64,000 nucleotides of DNA from contig JAGFNW010000030.1 of NCBI GenBank assembly GCA_017592665.1, positions 49,104 to 113,103 on the forward strand, written 5' to 3'. This document shows, one piece after another, positions 43,509 through 54,300 of the stretch. The position numbers and the translations under genes were made by a program. This DNA comes from Streptosporangiaceae bacterium NEAU-GS5. Lineage in GTDB: Bacteria > Actinomycetota > Actinomycetes > Streptosporangiales > Streptosporangiaceae. Within the stretch, counting starts at the first letter, position 1; every line of letters begins with the position of its first letter. The notes beneath the pieces are model-generated. The model did not search any database and was not told where the DNA came from. It saw only the letters and a program-made list of their open reading frames with translations.

Positions 43509-45164
43509 ATGGCCGCGAGGATGATGCTCCAGACGTCTGAGATGCTGCGGACCGGGATCGAGGACACGCTGGTGGCGTGGGCTGTACGGTCCGACAGTCG
43601 CCAGGGAGTCGAGTCGCATCGTCGCGGATTGCGGCTTGTGTCTTATGGACGGGTGTCGACGGAGGATTGTCCGGATTCGGTGACGTCGCGCGCGGCTGCG
43701 GGTTCAGGCCGCGGCGCTGATTGGCGGGTTCGGACGGATCGTGGCCGACTTCGTGATGTGGGGCAGAGCATGGCGTTGCCGTCGGCGCGCCGACCACAGG
43801 TGACAGCGACGGAACTGCAGCTCGATTCATGGATTCGTCGGGCTCGTCGTGGGACGCGGAGGCGGCCGGTCCAGTCGCGCCGTGAGGCAGTGCCGGGATT
43901 GCGGTTCGCGTTTTACGGCCGGACGTCGACGGAACGGTTTCAGGACCGGTGGACTTCGCGCGGCTGGCAGTGGGGGGTGGCCGCGGAGCTGGTGTCGGGG
44001 CACGGGCGGATCGTGGGGGAGTTCTTCGATGTAGGGGTGTCCCGGAGGGTGCCGTGGCGGGACCGTCCGCAGGCGGCCGAGTTGCTGGATCTCATCAACG
44101 GTTCGGACTGCCCATTCGATGCGATCGTGGTGGGCGAATTCGAGCGGGCGTTCTTCGCTGATCAGCTCGATGAGCTGCTGCCGTGGCTGCAGGAGCGTGG
44201 GATACAGGTATGGCTTCCGGAGGCGGCAGGACCGGTCGAGGCGGGCAGCCCGATACACCAGGCGTTGATGACCGTGCTCGGCGCCCAAGCGCAGCGCGAA
44301 GTGGTGCGGGCGCGGCACCGGGTGCTGGCCGCCATGCGGGTACAAGCTACCGAGCAGGGCCGCTATATGGGCGGCCGTCCGCCGTACGGATATCGGCTGG
44401 TGGACGCCGGTCCGCATCCGAACCAGGCTCATGCCCGCTGGGGGCGTCGGCTTCACCGGCTGGAACCAGACCCGGCGACCGCCGCCGTCGTGAGGTGGAT
44501 CTTTGCGGTACGCGAGGCGGGGGAGAGCATCGCAGGGATCGCTCGGCAGCTGAACGAACGGGGCGTGTCGTGCCCGTCACGCGTTGATAGGGCGCGCAAC
44601 CGGCACAGGCCGGGGGAGGGCTGGACGATCCGCACGGTGGCGTCGATTCTGGAGAATCCGCGCTACACAGGCCGTCAGGTGTGGAACCGGCAGCGCACCG
44701 ACCACGATCCAGGCTCGGCGAGCAGGCGGTCCTGGAACGACCACGCCGACTGGATCATCTCCCCCAAGCCAGCGCATGCACCACTGGTCAGTGAAGCCGA
44801 CTTCGTGGCCGTCCAGGCAGTACGCGCCGCACGCACGACCGCGGATGGCCGCCGCCGTACCTACCTGCTGTCCGGGCTGGTCATCTGCGGACAGTGCGGG
44901 CGGCGCATGGACTCACACTGGGCCAACCAGCGACCCGGCTATCGGTGCCGACACGGGCATACCAGCGCCAAGACCCGGACACCCGATCAGCTCAAGAACC
45001 TCTATGTCCGCGAAGACCGACTGTTCGACGCACTCGCCGTCCGCCTGAACCTAACCGACCGGGAAAAGATCGACCGATACCTGAAAGCATGGAAGATCAT
45101 GGTTATCTACCATCCCGACGGGTTGGATATCCGTCCGGCCGAAGGCACGGGCCCAGCTGGGTAG
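43509..45164 (+). CDS. Large serine recombinase with an extra, decayed catalytic N-terminus
   Basis: A 551-aa large serine recombinase: catalytic Ser140 in FYGRTSTE, then FFDVGVSRRVPW, the recombinase DNA-binding domain (YMGGRPPYGYRL, GEGWTIRTVASILENPRYTG) and a zinc ribbon (CGQCGRRM...CRHGH, about 459-483). Before it, residues about 40-100 repeat the start of the catalytic domain (SYGRVSTE with Ser50), followed by sequence that matches the second copy only if two frameshifts are undone. So the gene carries a tandem duplicate of its 5' end. The functional start may be GTG 43800 instead of ATG 43509. The C-terminal tail is short. Probably integrates or excises the surrounding element. Confidence 0.85.
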   Translation: MAARMMLQTSEMLRTGIEDTLVAWAVRSDSRQGVESHRRGLRLVSYGRVSTEDCPDSVTSRAAAGSGRGADWRVRTDRGRLRDVGQSMALPSARRPQVTATELQLDSWIRRARRGTRRRPVQSRREAVPGLRFAFYGRTSTERFQDRWTSRGWQWGVAAELVSGHGRIVGEFFDVGVSRRVPWRDRPQAAELLDLINGSDCPFDAIVVGEFERAFFADQLDELLPWLQERGIQVWLPEAAGPVEAGSPIHQALMTVLGAQAQREVVRARHRVLAAMRVQATEQGRYMGGRPPYGYRLVDAGPHPNQAHARWGRRLHRLEPDPATAAVVRWIFAVREAGESIAGIARQLNERGVSCPSRVDRARNRHRPGEGWTIRTVASILENPRYTGRQVWNRQRTDHDPGSASRRSWNDHADWIISPKPAHAPLVSEADFVAVQAVRAARTTADGRRRTYLLSGLVICGQCGRRMDSHWANQRPGYRCRHGHTSAKTRTPDQLKNLYVREDRLFDALAVRLNLTDREKIDRYLKAWKIMVIYHPDGLDIRPAEGTGPAG

Positions 45165-45198
45165 ACCGGGTTCAACCCATGGGGTAGTTGCGTGTCCG

Positions 45199-45935
45199 AG
45201 CCGACTTGTACCAATTTCCGATGATTTGCGTGGCCGAGGACCTTCTCATCGGCCAGGAGTAACGCATCATGGATCCTCACCCGTCATCCGACCGCGGTAT
45301 CCGACTCACGACTACCATCAGCGTTCTTCTGCTGGCCGCGATCGCGGCCGTGGTGTCGTTTCGGCATATGCACGAACTCGCTCTTCTGCATGGCGAAGAC
45401 GCTCTCGCCGCGGCGCTGATCCCGTTGGCCGTCGATGGCACGATCATGGCGGCTTCTATGTCGCTGCTGCTAGCCAGCCGGTACGGCGCACGCGGTGATG
45501 TTCTGCCGTGGACGTTGCTGATCGTCGCCAGCCTGGCCAGTCTCGGTGCCAACATGATGGTCGCCGAACCGTCCCTGATCGGGCGTGCGATTGCCGGCTG
45601 GCCGTCATTCGCGTTGATCGGGGCGTATGAGATGTTGATGCGCCAGGTCCGCCGGTTCGCAGCAGCCGAGGCGTCCGTAGCGGTGGACACGGTCGGCGAC
45701 GCCGATGCGGACGGCGACAGTCCACGGAGCGGGACGAAGTCCGATGCGTCGTCGTCGGCTGGTCGGCGGGCAGCGGATCGGGCTGTTCAGCGACAAGCCT
45801 GGCAATGGGCGCAGGCTAACCTGCTTCCCGATGGTGGCCTGCCGACCGGCGATGCCATCGCTGGGGCTTTCCAGCGTTCGGCTCGATGGGGCCGGATGGT
45901 CAAGAGCGCCGGCCTTGCCGGTGAATTCGGGTGAC
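45199..45935 (+). repeat. Direct repeat copy B (recombinase tail plus DUF2637 block)
   Basis: Matches 28248-28996 in the same orientation. It begins in the last bases after the recombinase gene with the same TTGTACCAATTTCCGATGAT and includes the whole DUF2637 gene. Copy B has an uninterrupted gene, copy A a nonsense codon. Confidence 0.8.
45269..45934 (+). CDS. DUF2637 membrane protein, copy B
   Basis: A 221-aa protein with AGGAG site and four hydrophobic segments in the first 120 residues, then a Ser/Asp/Ala-rich variable linker (about 125-170) and a conserved C-terminus (AVQRQAWQWAQAN; GDAIAGAFQRSARWGRMVKS) that looks like a DNA-binding helix-turn-helix segment. DUF2637 genes accompany replication and transfer genes of actinomycete integrative elements. 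Intact paralogue of the gene at 28331. Confidence 0.85.
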   Translation: MDPHPSSDRGIRLTTTISVLLLAAIAAVVSFRHMHELALLHGEDALAAALIPLAVDGTIMAASMSLLLASRYGARGDVLPWTLLIVASLASLGANMMVAEPSLIGRAIAGWPSFALIGAYEMLMRQVRRFAAAEASVAVDTVGDADADGDSPRSGTKSDASSSAGRRAADRAVQRQAWQWAQANLLPDGGLPTGDAIAGAFQRSARWGRMVKSAGLAGEFG

Positions 45936-45971
45936 CCACCGTCACCCTGTGCAGGGCTCTGGCCGGAAGTT

Positions 45972-46202
45972 GGCGGCGACTCCATATGAACAACGCATAG
46001 GTCGTACGGATCGTCGGCTGTGCCGGGCCGGCCAGAACGCGGGTGGCCCCCCACGTTGTGGAGGCCACCGTTGTGAAAGACAACGCCCTAGGTAGGGGTT
46101 CGTTGATACTTGCCAGTATGACTCAGGAGCCGCGCCGGAGAGTGCCAGGACTTTCCTGATCGCCGGTCTCCGCCTTCGTCCGCCATCCGGCTTCACTCTT
46201 CT
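45972..46202 (+). repeat. Direct repeat right of the serine-recombinase element
   Basis: Partner of 41983-42210, with the same hairpin (CGTTGT-GAAAG-ACAACG at about 46069-46085) and nearly the same sequence throughout. It follows the end of DUF2637 copy B by 40 bp. Confidence 0.75.
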
Positions 46203-47414
46203 GGCCGATTACAGTGCACTCGATCATGCTGTGGTGACCTACCGGGGCGATTTCCTGTCCATGTCACATTTGTCGTATGGCCTCCGAGTGGCGCGCACCT
46301 AAGCAGTGAGGATCGTTCGATCAATGAGACACAGAGAGAACGGAGCAAATCCGCCTTTCGATCATTGGTCCCGACAGGGAACGTGGCACAGCGAAGTTAG
46401 ACGCGAAAGGCGAGAGCAAGGTGGCACCTCATCCAGATGCTGGTCAAGCGTGTTGGCCTCTCCATGAGAGTTTTCAGCCCGGCACGCTGCCCCGCGCCCT
46501 ACCATCCGCTCCGATTGCGCCCGCAACCACCTCGACCGCCGCCACCCCACTTTAGGATTTGATGGAATTCCTCCAAGTAGCGACGCGGCAGGCGTTGTGA
46601 GGGTCAGTCGAATGTTTTCTGAGCGTCATAGAACATAGCAGCCGGAGCCAGATAGCCAGGAGCTACCAGGTCAGGCAGAATCCATTCAGCGCCTACTGCG
46701 GCGACGCTGAGCACCCCCCAGCGACTGCAAGAGGGGGGAACCAGTTGCCGCCGATAGCAAGGTCGCCGCCGAGGAGGGCAAAACCGCGCAGCACACGCGT
46801 ATGCACTCTCTGTTTCCGTGCAATCTCATTCAGTGCAGCGGCCCCTTTGAGAACATCTTGTAAGACTGATTTCCGGTGGAGCGCCCCGATCGATCTCTTG
46901 TCGCTAGAAATTGCGGAACTCGTTTCGCCTACTTCGAAAATCATCGGTCCTGGCGAGGTTGGCGGCTGCTTCCAAAGCGTGCTCGTCGGTCCACTCATTT
47001 TTCTCCGGGACGAGCATATCCCAGCCAATCAGTGCACCTGTGATTGGTGAGTCGGAATCCGCGGCTTGCAGAGAAAGACGCTGATAGGCTGCGGTGGCCG
47101 ATGGGAATGCAGGTATTACAGCCTCAACATCCGCGTGAGGGTAGGAACGCCCCGCAGTCAGCGCCAGGTAACTCCGGCAGCCAAACTGAAGCCGCGGTCA
47201 TCGTGCCTAGCAGGAGCGCAGCGATCAACTCCTCGACGTGCTCTCGGCATGGCGAGGGAGCAGACAAAAAAGGCGTCCCGCTGAGCTTGCGGGTCAGACT
47301 GCGGATCCACCACGCTACGCGAAGCAATTACTAAGCGCACTGATCTGCCATGACCCGCGTGCGGCGCACCACTCTGCCGCTTTCGGTTCTCTTCGCAACG
47401 GAATCCGTCACCGA
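46203..47414. other. Degenerate, lower-GC region without clear genes
   Basis: About 1.2 kb with reduced GC. A minus-strand frame at 46693-47028 (111 aa, containing LQDVLKGAAALNEIARKQRV) reads like protein but has no recognised family, start signal or neighbour link, so I leave it unannotated. The rest appears to be decayed intergenic DNA. Confidence 0.45.
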
Positions 47415-47600
47415 TCCGGGTGGGGTGGACGGGAGGCCGGATTTGACCACCAGGCCGAGATCGCCGAAGACGGTGATGCGGGTGATGCCGCCGGGGGTGA
47501 CGGTGAGAAGGGCGAGTCCGAGGGCCTGATAGTTGTCCCAGCGGTTCCTTGCTGGCAAATACGGCATTGATCGCCGCAAAATAAAGCAGATCATTGCCAA
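47415..47600 (-). pseudogene. C-terminal remnant of a sigma-70 family (ECF, SnoaL-tail) protein
   Basis: A short frame whose middle (YQALGLALLTVTPGGITRIT, then VFGDLGLVVKSGLPSTPP) resembles the end of the SnoaL-like C-terminal domain of actinomycete ECF sigma factors, where a LTVTP..ITRI.VF motif precedes FG.P..LP. The sigma2 and sigma4 regions are missing, so this is a fragment. It lies next to the tRNA scar on what appears to be the chromosomal side. Confidence 0.5.
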
Positions 47601-47675
47601 TGTGGCACAACCGCCCCGGACCGCGCCATCCGGTGGGGGATCGTCTGGGTTTCCGTTCCATGTTGGCGCCTATCG

Positions 47676-47712
47676 CGAGGACGCGAAACTCTAGCCAAGC
47701 TTCGCGTCCTCG
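47676..47712. repeat. 12-bp perfect inverted repeat
   Basis: CGAGGACGCGAA (47676-47687) and its exact complement (47701-47712) are separated by 13 bases. The stem is strong, but no T-run follows on either strand, so it is not a typical intrinsic terminator. Function unknown. Confidence 0.6.
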
Positions 47713-47841
47713 TGGCGGACCGGCACGACAGCCGGGCCTCCAGCATTGGGCTAAGAAAACGAACAGATGGTCGGTGGCGTTCGATTCGAGTCTGGTCCCA
47801 CACCGGACTCACCGTGGTCCCACGACTCCTGAGAAAAGTAA

Positions 47842-47866
47842 GAGCAGGCACGTATAATGCCTGCTC
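47842..47866 (-). terminator. Intrinsic terminator downstream of the tRNA-Lys fragment
   Basis: A 9-bp perfect stem (GAGCAGGCA / TGCCTGCTC) with a 7-base loop. On the minus strand it is followed by TTACTTTTC, a T-rich tract. It lies 27 bp past the 3' end of the tRNA fragment in the same orientation, so it looks like the original terminator of that tRNA gene. Confidence 0.75.
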
Positions 47867-47893
47867 AGACTGAGTCGTGGCACGTGGTCGCGG

Positions 47894-47935
47894 TGCGCCG
47901 CCAGGAACTTGAACCCCGAACCCGCGGATTAAGAG
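47894..47935 (-). other. Attachment-site scar: 3' fragment of tRNA-Lys(CTT)
   Basis: On the minus strand the 42 bases contain CTCTTAA (anticodon loop with CTT), the GGTTCAA T-loop and the GGCGGCGCA acceptor end of an actinomycete tRNA-Lys. The 5' half of the tRNA is absent: bases before the loop cannot pair to make the anticodon stem. A tRNA 3' end alone, followed by its terminator, is the classic scar left by an element that integrated into the tRNA gene. By this geometry native chromosome lies at lower coordinates and the island at higher ones. Confidence 0.8.
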
Positions 47936-48306
47936 CTTACCGGCCCGGCCTGCTCGAGTCCTTCCTGGCGCGGACCAGGATGGACCTCGCACCCCTCTGT
48001 AACCCCCGGAATTGAAGATCGTTAGGCCAGGCGGCCGCGGCGCCTATAGAGAGTTCCCTAGTCGGGGGCGGGCTGCGTTGGGTGAGCGGGAGCCCGTATC
48101 GGCTCAGGGTTCCTGGACGCGCTGGGCGCCGTTTCCTAATGTCCCTTGACACTCAGCGCCCCGAGCCGAAACTTGGAGAAGATCGTGCATTGAGCCAGCT
48201 TCGGGGCGGTGACGCATCGGCAGGTACTCGCGAGAAGCGTGTCTTCGAACGCTGGTCTCCTGCATTTAGGCCAGGCTCCGTGAACATAAGCTAAGGGGAG
48301 GAATGG
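47936..48306. other. Leader region of the Tc toxin operon
   Basis: 370 bp without a supportable gene, between the tRNA scar and the toxin start. It must contain the operon promoter; a strong AGGGGAGGA ribosome-binding site ends it at about 48302. A frame at 48082-48294 has no recognisable product. Confidence 0.45.
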
Positions 48307-51300
48307 ATGGCGGAGGGGCTTGGCTCGATGCGACCAAAGTCAGCCCCATCCGGGCCTGGACAAGAGTCCTTCTCGACCTCTGCGCCGGCAATCGTTTTGC
48401 CCAAGGGCGGGGGTGCCATCCGCGGCGTCGGCGAGAAATTCGCCGCTAACCCCGTCACCGGCACCGGCTCGATGTCGGTTCCCATCGCCACCAGCCCGGG
48501 GCGTTCGGGCTTCGGGCCGCAGCTCTGGCTGACCTATGACTCCGGTGCTGGCAACGGCCCGTTCGGCTTCGGCTGGGGCCTCTCGCTGCCCAGCATCACG
48601 CGCAAGACCGACAAGGGCCTGCCGCAGTATCTCGACGCTGTCGATTCCGACGTCTTTATCCTTTCCGGCGCGGAAGACCTGGTGCCGGTTTACCGGCAAG
48701 ACGCTGACGGCACCTGGATCGCTGGCCGTCAAGGGTTCCAGCGTGACGCGGTCGGGTTCTGGGTGCGGGATGCGTTCGGCCGCTTGGTCGTGCACGAAGA
48801 CGAACTCGACGGCTACCGCGTGCGCCGCTACCGGCCGCGCGTCGAGGGCCTCTTCGCCCGCATCGAGCGCTGGAGCAAGATCAGCTCGCCCGGCGATGTC
48901 CACTGGCGCTCGATCTCCAAGGACAACATCCTCACCCTCTATGGCCATGACCCGAATTCGCGCATTGCCGACCCGCTCGATGCCGACCGCATCTTTTCGT
49001 GGCTGATCTGCGAATCGCGCGATGACAAGGGCAACGGCATTCGCTACATCTACAAGCCAGAGGACGGCACCTGGCAATCTCGGCCGGGTCAGGGCGATCC
49101 GTTCACGCAGGTGTATCAGCTCAACCGGGGGGGTGCCGACCATGCGCGCCGTACCGCCCAGCGCTACCTGCAGCGGGTACTGTACGGCAACGTCAAGCCA
49201 CTGCTGGACGCTCAGGGCCGGCGCCCCCAGCACCTGAGCGATCTGCCCCGACCGCCGACGGACACCGGCGCCGACTGGCTGTTCGAGGTGCGCTTCGACT
49301 ACGGAGAGTTGGACGACGGCGACCCCACAGGCCAATCGGAAAAGCGGTGGCTCTATCGCCCCGACGCCTTCTCCAGCTACCGCTCGGGTTTCGAGGTGCG
49401 CACCTGCCGCCGGTGTGAGCGGGTGCTGATGCTGCACCACATCCCCGATCAGCCGGCGCCCCCGGGCCGGGCTGCGCAGCCCGGCTACCGGGGCGTGGTT
49501 CGCAGTACCGAATTCACCTACGACGACGAGAGCGACCCCCATCTCGCTACCCGGCCCGTCTACAGCTTCCTCAAGCAGGTGCTGCAGACGGGATGGAAGC
49601 GGGAAGGTGGTTCGATCCTCCGCCGCAGCCTGCCACCGGTCGAGTTCGAATACACCAAACCCGAAGTGCAGGACGCGCTGGAGGACGTGAATCCAGAGAG
49701 CCTGGAGAACCTTCCTATCGGGCTGGACGGCGGCGCCTACCGCTGGACCGACCTGCACGGCGAAGGGATCCCGGGCATCCTTACCGAGCAGGCGGGCGCC
49801 TGGTACTACAAGCGCAACTGGAGCCCGGTCCCGGCCAAGCTACCCGACGGCAGCGAAGCCGTGAAGGCGACGCTCGCCCCGCTCGAAGCTGTCGCCCTCA
49901 AGCCGAATGTCACCCTGAGCAGTGGGGCCGAGTTCATGGACCTCGCCGGTGACGGACAGCCCGACATCGTCCTCATGGAAGGCGTGACCCCTGGACTGTA
50001 CGAGCACGACGAGGCCGAAGGCTGGCAGCCGTTCCGCCCCTTCACTTCACACCTGAACCGCGACCTGCGTGACCGCAACCTGAAGTTGGTTGACCTGGAC
50101 GGCGACGGCCATCCCGATGTGCTGATTACCGAGGACGATGCCTTCGTCTGGCACGCCTCGCTCGCCGAAGAAGGGTTCGGCCCCGCTCGGCGCGTGGCGT
50201 ACGCGCTTGACGAGGAAAAGGGCGCGCGCATCGTCTTCGCCGATGGCACGCAGTCCATCTACCTGGCCGACATGAGCGGCGACGGCCTCACCGACTTGGT
50301 GCGCATCCGCAACAGCGAGATCTGCTACTGGCCCAACCTCGGCTACTGCCGTTTCGGCGCCAAGGTCACGATGGACTTCGTGGACGAGAACGGCCATGCG
50401 GCCTGTTTCGACCATGGCGACCAGTTCGACCATAAGCGCATCCGCCTGGCCGACATCGACGGCAGCGGCACCACCGACATCATCTACCTGCACCGCGACG
50501 GCGTTCGCCTGTACTTCAACCAGTCGGGCAACAGCTGGAGCCAGCCGAACACGCTGAGGATGTTCCCGCGCATCGACGACCTGGCCAGCATCGTGACCGC
50601 CGACCTGCTCGGCAACGGCACGGCCTGCCTGGTCTGGTCCTCGCCGCTGCCCGGCGACGCGGGCCGGCCGATGCGCTACGTGAACCTAATGGGCCAGGAC
50701 AAGCCGCACTTGCTGGTCAAGGTCAAGAACAACCTGGGAGCGACGACGGACGTCCGCTATGCGCCGTCCACAAAGTTCTATTTGCAGGACAAACGCGACG
50801 GCAAGCCCTGGGTCACGAGGCTGCCGTTCCCCGTCCACGTAGTCGAGGGCGTGAGCGTGACCGACAAGTGGCGAGGCACCACGTTCTCCACCACGTACAG
50901 CTACCACCACGGCTACTTCGACGGCGTCGAACGCGAGTTCCGCGGATTCGGTCGCGTCGAGCAGATCGATACGGAGGACTATGGCACGTTCTCCGCAGGC
51001 AACGTCGCCAGCCCGTACATCACGACTGACCACGAGCTCTACCAGCCTCCCGTCAAGACCGTCACCTGGTTCCACACGGGCGCATTCATCGACCAAGGAC
51101 GCGTGCCTTCGCTGTACGCGACCGAATACTTCCCGAACTGGTTCGAGGCCCTCCGCCCACAGGCCAAGGATGTCCTCGGAGGGTTCCAGGAACACACGCT
51201 CCCGGAGCCGGACCTCCCCGGCCTGGACCTCACGGCCGAGGAGTGGCGCGAGGCGCTGCGCGCGTGCAAGGGCAGGCCGCTGCGCCAGGAGACATACGAA

Positions 51301-54300
51301 CTCGATGTCGACGCGCTGCGCGACGCCGTTCACAAGTCCGTGAAGCTGTTTTCCACGACCTGTCACAACTGCCGCATCGACCGATTGCAGGCGCGAGGCA
51401 CCAACCCTCACGCGGTGTTCCTCGTCACCGAGAGCGAAGCGATCACCTACCACTACGAGTTGGACCTGCGCCCCGCGCAACTGAAGCCGGATCCCCTGGT
51501 ATCACACACCCTGAACCTGCGCATCGACGAATACGGCAACGTGCTCCAGTCGGTCGCGGTCGGTTATCCGCGGTTCCTGCCGTTCGACGACACGGATGCG
51601 GCGTTGAACACGCAGACGGTCAGCCTCATCAGGAAAGTGCAAAGCGAACTGCACATCGCATATACCGAAACGCGCTACACCGACGAACTCAGCGGCAGCG
51701 ACATTCTGGCAGACAACCACCGCCCGCCTCTGCCGTGCGATATCCGAACTTATGAGCTCACCGGGATCACGGCCAAGGATGCCAGCGATGTCTCGACCGC
51801 GGATGCGCGAGACGATCGCTATTTCTCGATCGACGAGTTGCGTGCCTATCGCCTGAGTGAGCGCCGTCAGACCAGCGGCAAGGCGGTTGGCACGCTCCAG
51901 TATCACGAGCAACCGGACAGAACTAGCAACCCGCCGCCGGCGCAGAAGCGGCTGGTCGAGGAGGTCCGCACGCTGTACTTCGATGATGCCAGCGGGACAG
52001 CGGCCCCGACGAAGCCGCTGGACTTCGGCCAGCACGGACCGCGGGGGCTGAAGTACGAGGACTACAAATTGGCGCTCACCGATGCGCTGCTCACAGCGGT
52101 CTTCGGCGCCAAGCTCGCCCAATCGGTAGCCGGGAGTTCCGTGAAGCAGAAGCTCGCATCGGCCACCACGAGCGGATATATGAGCGGGGCCGAACTCGCG
52201 GATCGGCTCAATCCGCTCGACACCGCCGGCCAGTTCTGGATGCGCTCCGGCGTGGCGGGATTCGCCGCAGACGCCACCCGGCACTTCTTCCTCCCCGAGC
52301 GCTACGAGGATTCCTTCGGCAACGTCACCGAGATCGCCTTCGACTCGCGCGATCTCTACATACAGTCCACCAAGGACGCCCGCGGCAACGAACTGAGGAT
52401 CACCGAATTCGATTTCCGCGTGCTGGCGCCGCGGGCGATGCAGGACGCCAACGCCAATGTGACGCGTGCCGCCTACGACGTCCTCGGCATGCCGGTGGCG
52501 GTGGCCATGGAAAGCGGCGGCGACACGCTCGCCGGCCTGAGTCCGGGTCTCCTTGACCCGTCCCCGTCGGAAGTCGCGCGGTTCATGGAGTTGGAGCCGT
52601 ACTCCGAAACCGACCCCAGACGCTGGCTTGGCCAGGCGACTTCGCGTTTCGCGTATCACCTCGGCGGAGTCGTTGGTGTGGACGGACGAGTTACGTGGGA
52701 AGCGCAGCCCGCTGCCGCCTGCGCGATTCAGCGCGAAACGCATGTGGCTCAACTCGCTGGCCAGCAAACGAAGATCCAGCTCTCGATCGAGTATTCCGAT
52801 GGAGGCGGCAATGTTCTCGTAAAGAAGGCGCAGGCCGAGCCCGATCCCGAGAGCAGGCAGCAGAATCCGCCACTGCGCTGGATCGCCAGCGGCAAGGCGG
52901 TCCTCAATAACAAGGGCAAGCCGGTCAAGCAATACGAGCCCTATTTCAGCCACACCGAGCACCGCTTCGACGAGATGGAAGCAGCGAACGAAGTCGGTGT
53001 CACGCCGGTCATGTACTACGACGCGCCGGGGCGGCTCATTCGTGCTGAAATGCCGGACGGCAGCGTCAGCCGTGTCGAGTTCTCACCCTGGCATGTGAAA
53101 ACGTTCGACGCGAATGACACGGCATTCGACACTGACCCGGCAAAACGCAGCGATTGGTACAACAGGCGGAAAGATCCGGCCCATCCGCGATTCGCTGAGT
53201 TCAGCGACACACAAAGTTCGCGGGCGGCGGAACAGTCCGAAAAGCACGCGAACACGCCGGCCATGATGCACCTCGACAGTCTCGGGCGCGAGGTCATCAC
53301 CATCGCCCACAACCGGACGCCGGATGCGATCGGCGTTTGGCAAGACGACTTCTACGCCACCTTCACCAAGCTCGACACGGAGGGCAAACCGCTGTGGATC
53401 CGCGACGCCCGCGGCAACCTGGTGATGCAGTACATCAGCCCGTACAAACCGACGCGTCTGGCCGGCACTCCTCCAGATCCTCACCAACCGGGCGACACGA
53501 CCAGCGAATACCTCCCGGACGGAGCCGTTCCCTGCTACGACATCGCCGGCAATCTACTGTTCCAGCACAGCATGGACGCCGGCGATCGCTGGATGCTGAT
53601 GGACGCCGCCGGGAAGCCTATGCTGGCATGGGATCTGAACGACAAAGGCCCGGGTGCCGCGGTGCAGGCGCGCATGTTCCACACGGAATACGACGAGCTG
53701 CATCGGCTGATCAAGCAGTGGCTCAAGATCGATACCGCCGCGGCCGCGCTGACCGAGGTATTCGACTATTGCGATAGCGCTCAGCCCCTCCTGCCGGATA
53801 ACCGGGTCAACCTGGCCGACGCCAAGCAGCGCAACCTGATCGGCCAGCCGGTCAGGCACTGGGACCCGAGCGGCCTCTCCACGGTCGAACGCATCGATCT
53901 CTCCGGCAAGCCTGCGCACGTCACGCGTACGCTGATCAAACCCGATGCCGACGGCGGCACCGGCGTATTGCACTGGGGAATCACCAACCGGCGCAGCCTG
54001 CTCGAAGCTGAGACATTCCGCCAGATCACCGAATACGATGCCTTAGGGCGCGTGAAGCGGCTCTACAACTGGCACCGCGATATCACTTTCGGTGCCAGCG
54101 GCGCGCAGCAGCCGACACCGGGCGCCACCAACCGCGTCGCGGTTTACGAACCCGAATACAGCGCGCGCGGAACTCTCGTTTCGGAGTGGTTGCACGTACG
54201 CGCCACCAAGACGACCTACTCAAACGACCGTGTCAGCTTCAGGCAGGATACGCAGCGCAGCCGGCAGGCGATCAAGCAGATCACCTACAACGCCAAGGGC

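Noticed and set aside
46693..47028. A 111-aa minus-strand frame in the degenerate region
   Set aside because: Reads plausibly but has no family, good start signal or gene context.
47591..47992. A minus-strand frame containing KLLIRGFGVQVPGGAP
   Set aside because: That peptide is the translation of the tRNA-Lys 3' fragment; such frames are common artefacts at tRNA attachment sites.
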